Of a stretch of 64,000 nt of DNA, positions 19,562-27,601 are shown piece after piece. Under the pieces are notes generated by a model. It had not been told where the DNA came from, ran no database searches, and saw nothing but the letters and a program-made list of their open reading frames with translations. The stretch is from Azoarcus sp. DN11 (lineage in GTDB: Bacteria > Pseudomonadota > Gammaproteobacteria > Burkholderiales > Rhodocyclaceae), in contig NZ_CP021731.1 of assembly GCF_003628555.1 (NCBI RefSeq), forward strand, positions 4,892,836 to 4,956,835. The letters are read 5' to 3'. Position 1 is the stretch's first letter. The number at the start of each line of letters is the position of its first letter. Made by a program: the position numbers and the translations under genes.

Positions 19562-19694
19562 TTGCTGCTCCTCTGGTCGGAAAAGGATGTCCCGAGGATA
19601 CCAAGCGGCAAGCCGGTATTTGTGCATGCGCGATGTCGCAGCGGGTGCGAAATAGGCGATGCTCCGACTTTGCGCAGCCTTCCGGACCCAATTC

Positions 19695-20705
19695 ATGCAA
19701 AACCGCAGTCCTTCCACCGTCGATCTCGCCAGCTTCGCCGTGATGGCAATGCTGGCCGCCTTCGTGCTCCTGCACCACATGGTGGCCGCCCTGTTCGCGG
19801 GGATCCTGACCAGCCAGTTCATCACGCTGCTGGCGAACGGCATTTTCCGGCGCGTATCGCACAGGCACTCGAAAGCGCTGGCCGCGCTGGCGGTGTTCCT
19901 GGGCCTCTCGGGCATTGTCGTCGGGGCGGTGATGCTGGGTGTCTTCGCGACCAAGGGGATGAGTGAGGAATTCGGCAGCCTGCTCGAAAAAATGGCGGCA
20001 ATCATCAACCGGGCAGAAACGCTCCTGCCTGCGGTCGTCGTCGAGAATCTGCCGCGGAGCGCGGCGGACCTCAAGCAGGCGATCGCGGACGCGCTCAGGC
20101 ACAACGCCGACCAGCTGAGCAACCTCGGCAAGGGCACGGCGAGCACCCTGGTCCATGTCCTGCTGGCCGTGATCATCGGCGCGATGGTGGCCTTCCACCG
20201 GTTTGTCGATCCCGCCGAAACGCGGCCGTTCGCGCAGGCGCTGCGCACACGCATCGGGTACTTCGCGCGCGCCTTCGCGAACGTCGTCTTCGCGCAGGCG
20301 CGGATTTCCGCGATCAACACGACCCTCACGGCGATCTATCTGGTACTCGTCCTGCCGCTGCTCAGCCATCCACTGCCCTACACGAAGACGATGATCGCGA
20401 TCACCTTCTTCGCGGGCCTGTTGCCCGTGATCGGCAACCTCATCTCGAATACCGTGATCGTGGTCGTGAGCGCGGGAGCGGCCCCGATCGTCGCCGTCTG
20501 GTCGCTGGCCTTTCTCGTCCTCATTCACAAGCTCGAATATTTCATCAACGCCCGCATCGTCGGCTCGCGCATCAATGCGGCCGCGTGGGAGCTGCTGCTG
20601 GCGATGCTGGTCATGGATTCGCTCTTCGGCGTCGGCGGCCTGGTGCTCTCGCCCATCCTCTACGCCTACGTCAAGGCGGAACTGGCCGCCCACGAGCTGC
20701 TCTGA
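19695..20705 (+). CDS. AI-2E family transporter (PerM-like permease)
   Basis: A 336-residue polytopic membrane protein of the AI-2 exporter superfamily. Hydrophobic segments occur near residues 12-45, 55-80, 150-170, 210-235 and through the long C-terminal block. The conserved LVHVLLAVIIGAMVAF and the end LLLAMLVMDSLFGVGGLVLSP are visible. Members export signalling molecules or move ions; the substrate cannot be told here. ATG 19695 is used, but ATG 19659, in frame and 12 codons earlier, is equally possible since neither has a clear ribosome site. Confidence 0.82.
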   Translation: MQNRSPSTVDLASFAVMAMLAAFVLLHHMVAALFAGILTSQFITLLANGIFRRVSHRHSKALAALAVFLGLSGIVVGAVMLGVFATKGMSEEFGSLLEKMAAIINRAETLLPAVVVENLPRSAADLKQAIADALRHNADQLSNLGKGTASTLVHVLLAVIIGAMVAFHRFVDPAETRPFAQALRTRIGYFARAFANVVFAQARISAINTTLTAIYLVLVLPLLSHPLPYTKTMIAITFFAGLLPVIGNLISNTVIVVVSAGAAPIVAVWSLAFLVLIHKLEYFINARIVGSRINAAAWELLLAMLVMDSLFGVGGLVLSPILYAYVKAELAAHELL

Positions 20706-20766
20706 CTCCGCGCCGGCAGGCATAATCGCTCAACTCCGCACTGGCCCCGCTTCCCCTGTCCCGCAT

Positions 20767-21438
20767 ATGCCCTCGCACATCGACCACCTCTTCATCGGCG
20801 CGCTGCGCCCGCTGCCCCCGGAAGGGCAGATGACCGGCATGTACAAACACCCTGCCCGCGGCGCCGTTGCCGTCGGCCCCGAGGGCTTCGTCGGCGACTT
20901 CCAGGGCGACCGCCGCGTCCATGGCGGCGCCGAGAAGGCGGTGCATCACTACCCCGCCGAACATTACCCGCGCCTCGCGCAGCGCTTTCCCCACAGCGCA
21001 GGGATCCTGCAGCCGGGCACGCTGGGCGAAAACCTGTCGACCCACGGCTGGACCGAAGAGACGGTGTGCATCGGCGACCTGTTCCGCGTCGGCACGGCGC
21101 TCCTGCAGTTGAGCCAGCCCCGCAGCCCGTGCTGGAAAATCGACCATCGGCTCGACGCCGAAGGGGCGTCGCTCTTCGTCGCGCACGAGGGCATCACCGG
21201 CTGGTACTACCGCGTGCGCGAAGCCGGCACGATCGCGCCCGGCGACGCGTTCGAGCTCGTCGAGCGCCCCAACCCGGATCTGAGCGTTGCGGCCTACTGG
21301 CGGGCGACCCTGGAACACCGTCCCGATCCCGCGCGGCTGCGCGCGATGGCCGCGGCAGCCGGACTCGCCCCCGACAAGGCGCAGCGGCTCGCCGACCGCG
21401 CGGCTTGGCTGGAGAACAATCCGGCCGCCACCCCTTAG
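20767..21438 (+). CDS. yiiM: MOSC domain protein, YiiM-like
   Basis: A 223-residue protein, the length of E. coli YiiM (224). The MOSC domain covers most of it, with GDFQGDRRVHGGAEKAVHHY near residues 41-60, GTLGENLSTHGWTEETVCIG near 88-107 and the conserved Cys in PRSPCWKIDHRL near 122-133. YiiM proteins use molybdenum cofactor to detoxify N-hydroxylated bases such as 6-N-hydroxylaminopurine. A C-terminal three-helix extension is also present. The gene stands 61 bp after the permease gene on the same strand. Confidence 0.88.
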   Translation: MPSHIDHLFIGALRPLPPEGQMTGMYKHPARGAVAVGPEGFVGDFQGDRRVHGGAEKAVHHYPAEHYPRLAQRFPHSAGILQPGTLGENLSTHGWTEETVCIGDLFRVGTALLQLSQPRSPCWKIDHRLDAEGASLFVAHEGITGWYYRVREAGTIAPGDAFELVERPNPDLSVAAYWRATLEHRPDPARLRAMAAAAGLAPDKAQRLADRAAWLENNPAATP

Positions 21439-21601
21439 CGCGCCGCCCCTCCCGCTTCCGCCCTCCGTCCCCCGCGGACCCCGCCGCCGCAGCCCGGCGG
21501 GCCCCGCGGCCGCCCCTTCGATGTCGCGGCGACTGCCTCATCGCCACCTTCGCCGCGCAGCATCTCCTGCGCATCGCCCCCCGTGCACGAGTTCCGCCTC
21601 C

Positions 21602-21626
21602 GTCGTGACAATGACATTGTCACGAC
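21602..21626. promoter_or_regulatory. 25-bp perfect palindrome upstream of vgrG (possible operator)
   Basis: Two 12-bp arms, GTCGTGACAATG and CATTGTCACGAC, flank a single central A. The dyad ends about 50 bp before the likely vgrG start. It is too short-looped to be a good RNA hairpin and is better read as a site for a dimeric repressor; the regulator is unknown. Confidence 0.6.
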
Positions 21627-21674
21627 AAGCAGTGATATGCTTTTGGTCTTTTCGACTTGCGCCCGCCCGCGATC

Positions 21675-24600
21675 GTGCCCGCTTCGCAAACCTTTCCCCC
21701 GCTCGCCACCCGCACCCGCCTGTACGACCTGCAGTGGCACGCGGACGGCCCGCCGCTCGCGGTCGAAGCGTGATGGGGGCGCGAATCGCTCTCGGGCGGC
21801 TTCGAGTTCCACCTCGACACGCTGTCGCAGGACGCCTGCCTCGCCCTCGACCCCCTGCTCGGACAGGCGCTGACGCTGCGCACGGCGCTCTCCGACGGCA
21901 GCCGCAGCGAACGCTCGGGGCTCGTGCGCGCGGTGGCGCATTCCGGCAGCGACGGCGGCTGGAGCCGCTACCGGCTGACGGTCGTGCCGTGGACCTGGCT
22001 GCTCACGCGCGGACGGCACAACCGCGTGTTCCAGGACAAGAGCGTCCCCGAGATCCTCGACGCCGTGTTCGCCGACTACCGCGACCACGCCGCCTGGCAC
22101 TGGCACGACGACGTCGCCCCCTTCCTCGCGAACGCCCGTCCGCGCAGCTACTGCGTGCAGTACCGCGAATCCGACTACGCCTTCGTGTCGCGCCTGCTCG
22201 CCGAGGAGGGGCTCGGGTGGTGCCTCGAGGAACACCCGGATGCCCCCGCGCGCCATCGTATGCGCCTCTTCGCCGACAGCACGCAACTGCCGGAAGATCC
22301 GCTGTCGGCGCACGCGTTGGGCGGGCGCGGCATCCGCTTCCACCGCGCCGACTCGCAGGAGGACCAGGACAGCATCGTCGCTTTCGGCGCGCAACACCGC
22401 CTCGCCCCCACCCTCGGCACCGTGCTGGGCTACGACTACCGCGCCCGGCGGGCGGTCGCCACGAGCAGCCCGACCGCCCGCCGCGTCGGATCACCGGGCC
22501 TGCCGGTGCTCGAACACTACGACTACGCCGGCCAATACGCTCACGCGAGCGTGATTGAGGCCGAGCGCTACCAGCGCCTCGCGATGGAAGCCGTCGAGGC
22601 GCGCGCGAGCACATTCCTCGGCCGCGGTACCGTGCGCAGCCTGCGCCCCGGGACCTTCCTCGCCGTGAACGGCCTGCCGCTCGCCCCCGCCGCGCATCCC
22701 GCCGCCGCGGGCGAACGCTTCACCGTGCTCGACGTCCTCCATGCCGGCATCAACAACCTCGACGCCGAACGCATCGACGCCATCGCCGCGCGGCTCGCAC
22801 AAGGCGGGCTGACCGACGGCGACGCGTCGCTCGCGACCGGCGACGCGCTCGAACCCACCCGCGCCCCGTCGGACCTGCCCACCGCCGTCGTCGACCTCGC
22901 GCGCAGCCGCGGCTACGGCGACACCTTCGACGCGCTGCGCACCGAGCTGCCGTGGCGCCCCGTGCTCGCCGACGACACCGGCGCGCGCATCAACCCGCGC
23001 CCGACCGCCCCCGGCCCGATGAGCGCCATCGTCGTCGGCCCGCAGGGCGAAACGGTGCCGAACGGCGCCGACGAGCTGTGGTGCGATGCCCTCGGCCGCA
23101 TCAAGGTGCGCTTCCACTGGCAGGAAGGCAACACGGCAGACGACCGCTCCAGCTGCTGGGTGCGCGTCGCCAGCCGCCAGGCCGGCGCCGGCATGGGCTG
23201 GCAGTGGCTGCCGCGCATCGGCCAGGAAGTACTGGTCGGTTTCCTCGGTGGCGACATCGACCGCCCCGTCGTGCTCGGCGCGCTCTATAACGGCGGCGGC
23301 GAAGGCGGGGTCGCGCCCACCCCCGGCGGCCGCCGCGCGTCGGCCTCCGACACCGGGGTGTTCGACGCCGCGACCGACCACCGTCCCGCGGGCCAGGGCA
23401 ATCTCGCCGGCGGCAACAGCCCCGCCTGGCACGGCGCCGCCGCAGCGAGCCACCGCCACCCCGGCGCGCTGAGCGGTTTCAAGACCCGGGAGTTCGGCGC
23501 CCATGGCAACGCCGCGGGCTACAACCAGCTCGTCTTCGACGACAGCGACCGCCAGCTGCGCGTGCAGCTCAAGACCACGCAACGCGCCTCGGAGCTCAAC
23601 CTCGGCCACCTCATCCACCAGGCCGGCAATTACCGCGGCTCCTTCCGCGGCACCGGCGCCGAACTGCGCACCGACGCCTGGGGCGCGCTGCGCGCCGGCC
23701 GCGGCATCGTCATGAGCACCTGGCCGGCGCGCCACCCCGCGCAGCCGGCCGGCGACTTCGGCCCCGGCATGGCGCTGCTCAAACAGGCCTGCACGCTCGC
23801 CGACACCCTCTCGCGCGCCGCACAGACGCACCAGACCGTAGCGCTCGCCGCCGCCATCGGCAGCACCGGCCCCAACGCCAGCGCCGCGGATCCCGACCAC
23901 CCGCCCCTCAAGGCCCTCAGCCGGCTCGCGAGCGGCATGGTCTCGGCCCGCAACCTCGCCGACGCCACCACCGACGCGCAGAACGGCAACACCGCCGTCA
24001 CCGGCGACAATGTCCCGCAGCTCGCCGCCCCCGCAATCCTGCAAGCCGCCCAGGCCGGCATCGGCCTCGTCGCCGGGCAAAGCCTCCAGATCGCCGCCGG
24101 CGACACCACCACCCTCATGAGCGGCGCCGACAGCAACTTCGTCGTCGCCGGCAGCGCCCGCCTCCACACCGGCCAGGCGCTCGGCCTCCTCGCCGGCGCC
24201 ATCCGGCCCGGCGACGGCAACACCGGCCTCCGCCTGATCGCCGCCAGGGACGACATCGAACTGCAGGCGCAGAGCGACGAACTGAAGCTCCTCGCCCGCG
24301 ACGCGCTCACGCTCGTCAGCGCCGACGCAAACATCGACTTCGCCGCGGCGAAGAAGATCGTGCTAAGCGTCGAAGGCGGCGCCAGCATCACGATCGACGG
24401 CGGCATCACCGTCGCGTGCCCGGGGACGATCACGGTGCATGCGTCGAAGAAGAGCTTCGGCGGGCCGACCGTACACATCCAGCCCTTGCCCGACCTGCCA
24501 GAGTTCGAAGGTGAGAGCTATGCAAAAAAATATGTTGCAGTCAGCCTGGACGGTCTTCCATTCACAAATGCGACCGTCCGCGCTTATGACAAAGTGTCCA

Positions 24601-24782
24601 AGCGATTTATCTGGGAAGGAGATATAGGAACTACCCACGAATCGTTCACACGCCATACCTACACCGCGCTATTCGGACTTGCGGAAACTTGGGAAGGTGT
24701 CTTTTCGGATGTCACAGCTCCTGACGAACTCGCTATGGGCGACCCGAGCGAGAATGAAGAAGACAACCAGAACAGCACTTAA
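21675..24782 (+). pseudogene. vgrG: Type VI secretion spike protein VgrG with in-frame stop
   Basis: VgrG forms the puncturing tip of the T6SS. The frame begins at GTG 21675 or TTG 21657 and runs FPPLATRTRLYDLQWHADG to a TGA at 21771-21773, after which WGRESLSGGFEFHLDTL continues in the same frame to 24782. The stop replaces one residue in a conserved place, so it looks like a point mutation, a base-call error or, less likely, readthrough. Downstream lie the gp27-like part, the gp5 OB-fold with CDALGRIKVRFHWQEGN and IGQEVLVGFLGGDIDRPVVL near 23080-23280, a DUF2345 region near 24050-24450 and a C-terminal extension of about 90 residues. That last part is much more AT-rich than the rest. No tss genes are nearby. 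Confidence 0.85.
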
Positions 24783-24793
24783 AAATACGCGCT

Positions 24794-26749
24794 ATGAATA
24801 TACGTTATTACAAGGTAAAGAACGGCGATTCACTGTGGAAAATTAGCCGCAAAGAAGGGATCGATTTCACCAACTTGCTGCAGGTAAACCGGATAACAAA
24901 ACACAACGGCCATTTCCTTCGGGCCGGCCAGAAAATCATCCTTCCTGAGCAATCAGACTATGATACGTGCCTTTCGATCGAAATCCTCGACATCCGATTC
25001 GCTCCGATAAAGCACGCGCGAGTACGACTAACATACGACGAAAAAAGAGTAACGCGCATCGCCGGGGCAAACGGAAAGATTCACGGGATTGTGATCAAGG
25101 ACCACGCGCGAGGTCTTGAGGTCGACTTCCGCACCATTGATCGGCGCTGGATCACTGTCGCGAAATACAAGACGTTGCCGTTAGGCGACAAGCGTTTAAT
25201 ATTAACGAATCGCGAATTCAAGGATAATGGCCAATATCAGACGAAGCGAGGCACTGAACAGTTGCATAATATGCTTCTACGGCACGATGCGCGGTCCACC
25301 AATCCAAACCAGCATATCGAACCAGGGACCGTGCACTCGAAAAACTTTTCGAAATCAGTACAGAAGCCCTTGCCGCTGGCGCTGAAACGCCAAATAAGAA
25401 CGGAATCCGGTATTCATACGCACGCTGTCGCGCCGATCTACATCGAGGAGAACCTTCACCTTTCTCCCGCGAACGAGAAGTACCGAAAACTCATTATTGC
25501 AACGGCACACAAATTCGAACTGAGTCCACCAACCCTGGCTGCACTGATCGACGCCGAAGCTGTGGGTGGCGATGAAGGCTGGCGGGCCGACTCACATAAT
25601 GGGACTAGCGATGCCGCCGGATTGACACAATTTCTCGAAAGTACGTGGTTGAATTCGATAGCACAAGACCCCCGAACGATTTTGAATCAGCGCATTGCGG
25701 GCAAGAATTTGCGCAACACGGATATATTTCAGATGCGTTACGATCCAGAACTATCCATCGACGCCTCTGCAGCATACGCGACACAAAATCTTAATGGGCT
25801 CCGTGCAGGAGGGTATGCAATCGACGCACTAAATCCCGAAGATCTAGCCAAAGTGATTTACGCGGCGCATCACGAAGGGCTCAGGGGTCTGATGAATATT
25901 TTATCCGGCTCATTCACGCAGGAACGTGCGGAATTCCTTCTACCAAAGCAAGTGGGCGGCGAGAAAGCGAGACAGCTGGCGCATCGTTTCGACAATGATT
26001 TTCGGCATGCTTATCTGCATTGGCTCTTTCGGGATTACATAGACGCACACATCAATGTACGACGCTTCATGGTTGATCCAGGCGTGGCCCGAACACCGCG
26101 CAGCATGGAAGAGATCTTCAGAACGCTCGGACGGAATAATCCCTTACCGCCCGCTGGTAAGCGTGTGATTCAATCGGTCTCGCCGTCCATGACACCTGCC
26201 GATTCAGCCTCGGAAGGTTGGCGCGATCCATTGGACGAATGCGTGATTCGCTCAGCAGGGTTGGCTAAGGGATGGGAGGGCGCGATTTTTCGGCCTGACG
26301 CGAGGACTGGCAAGAACGGCGAGATGCGGCCGCATCAGGGGGTTGATCTAGTCGCAACACCCGGAACCACCATCTATGCCGTCGCGGACGGCCGCATCGT
26401 TCTCGCAGAGGAAGACGATATCGGCGCATATGGGCGCCGCGTCACTCTCGGCGTCGATGTCAACGACTTGCCAGTACAGCAAAGGAATTTGTGCAATGCT
26501 CATCAGGCCACCGACGAGGTTTTCTTCTTCTACGCGCATCTTGACTCCGTCTGCGTTGTACTCGGACAGCCCGTTCGGCGAGGTACCCGTCTTGGAGCAA
26601 CCGGCAGTTCCGGGAACGCCAAGGGAATGACAACGATTGCCAGAGGTGCCCATTTGCACTTTGAAGTCCGTCGGAAAAGTCGGGTTGGTCCTGGACTGGA
26701 AGGCCGCCTTGACCCGCTTCCGTTTCTCAACACATACCGCCACCCTTGA
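24794..26749 (+). CDS. Probable T6SS peptidoglycan effector: LysM + lytic transglycosylase + M23 peptidase
   Basis: A 651-residue multidomain protein. Residues 4-50 are a LysM wall-binding module (VKNGDSLWKISRKEG, LRAGQKIILP). About 57-130 form a small beta domain. Residues 230-400 resemble a soluble lytic transglycosylase, with candidate catalytic Glu255 in LIDAEAVGG and then GLTQFLESTWL. Residues 505-645 are an M23 zinc endopeptidase, with His514 and Asp518 (HQGVD), His582 (YAHLD), and His620 and His622 (HLHFE). It could cut both glycan and peptide parts of the wall. There is no signal peptide, so it fits delivery by VgrG, whose gene ends 11 bp upstream. The DNA is more AT-rich than its surroundings. 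Confidence 0.8.
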   Translation: MNIRYYKVKNGDSLWKISRKEGIDFTNLLQVNRITKHNGHFLRAGQKIILPEQSDYDTCLSIEILDIRFAPIKHARVRLTYDEKRVTRIAGANGKIHGIVIKDHARGLEVDFRTIDRRWITVAKYKTLPLGDKRLILTNREFKDNGQYQTKRGTEQLHNMLLRHDARSTNPNQHIEPGTVHSKNFSKSVQKPLPLALKRQIRTESGIHTHAVAPIYIEENLHLSPANEKYRKLIIATAHKFELSPPTLAALIDAEAVGGDEGWRADSHNGTSDAAGLTQFLESTWLNSIAQDPRTILNQRIAGKNLRNTDIFQMRYDPELSIDASAAYATQNLNGLRAGGYAIDALNPEDLAKVIYAAHHEGLRGLMNILSGSFTQERAEFLLPKQVGGEKARQLAHRFDNDFRHAYLHWLFRDYIDAHINVRRFMVDPGVARTPRSMEEIFRTLGRNNPLPPAGKRVIQSVSPSMTPADSASEGWRDPLDECVIRSAGLAKGWEGAIFRPDARTGKNGEMRPHQGVDLVATPGTTIYAVADGRIVLAEEDDIGAYGRRVTLGVDVNDLPVQQRNLCNAHQATDEVFFFYAHLDSVCVVLGQPVRRGTRLGATGSSGNAKGMTTIARGAHLHFEVRRKSRVGPGLEGRLDPLPFLNTYRHP

Positions 26750-26759
26750 GAACGGTTCC

Positions 26760-27554
26760 ATGAAATACGTCAAAGTGCTCGCTCTTTGCCTGTTGGTCTG
26801 GGATACATCAGCAATTCCAGGGGAACCGACAAATCCACCCGAATATATCGAGCCGAGCTCCGACAACAAGCCCATAACCGTGGGGCAGGAAAAAGCCGCT
26901 AAACGCCTGTCTCCGTCGACACTACCTTACACCCAAGAAGAGCGCTATCGATCGGCACAGGAAGAGAATGAGCGACTGCCGGACGGGAAACGACTTCGAA
27001 TTGCCGCAATCGGTCATGCGACCGTTGTGGAAAGTGCGACCGGATTCAGCATGGGACTGCTAAGGAAAAAGATTGCTCACCCCCGGCGTCCCAACGTTTT
27101 CTATGAAGACATCTACGTGTATTTCACGGACGGCGAGAAACAGACCCGCGCCTCGTACGCCGCATCATCGCGGGAATGTGAAGATGGGCTCCTTAAAATT
27201 AAACGCAGCACGCCAGAATATATTTTCTTCAGCATTTCATGCGAATGGGAAAGAGTTCCCGGCTCAATGCAGTTCTTTGGCAAAAAGCGGCAGACTCACT
27301 ACGTTTTCCATAGGAAGTCGAGCGCCATCTACCCGCTTTCCAGTTCCGTTGGAAAGTCCTTGGACGACCCCGTTTTCTCGTGCGTAAAGACCGTATGCGA
27401 TTACAAAGGCCTTAGTTCGGATTCATCATACGGTCCGGCGCGATCGGTCTCGCTTAGGCTCAGACTAACTGACGACGGATTTCAATGTGCGCTTTACAGA
27501 AACAAGGATTTATGCCCGCAACCCGAGACCACCGTGCCGATCGTTCTGAATTGA
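26760..27554 (+). CDS. Secreted protein, candidate immunity protein
   Basis: A 264-residue protein I do not recognise as a known family. The N-terminus MKYVKVLALCLLVWDTSAIPG looks like a Sec signal peptide, placing the mature protein in the periplasm. The mature part is polar, with two Cys pairs (SRECEDG, SISCEWE, FSCVKTVCDY) that could form disulfides. It starts 10 bp after the wall-degrading effector, shares its low-GC composition, and would meet that effector in the periplasm, so an immunity role is the best inference. ATG 26760 is chosen since it gives the signal peptide. Confidence 0.65.
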   Translation: MKYVKVLALCLLVWDTSAIPGEPTNPPEYIEPSSDNKPITVGQEKAAKRLSPSTLPYTQEERYRSAQEENERLPDGKRLRIAAIGHATVVESATGFSMGLLRKKIAHPRRPNVFYEDIYVYFTDGEKQTRASYAASSRECEDGLLKIKRSTPEYIFFSISCEWERVPGSMQFFGKKRQTHYVFHRKSSAIYPLSSSVGKSLDDPVFSCVKTVCDYKGLSSDSSYGPARSVSLRLRLTDDGFQCALYRNKDLCPQPETTVPIVLN

Positions 27555-27601
27555 AATGACGTGAGAGAGGGGCTCACACGGCCGATTCCGCGCGCCTCGC
27601 A

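Noticed and set aside
21771..21773. Selenocysteine decoding of the TGA in vgrG
   Set aside because: No SECIS-like hairpin is evident directly downstream, and VgrG proteins are not known selenoproteins; a mutation or base error is simpler.
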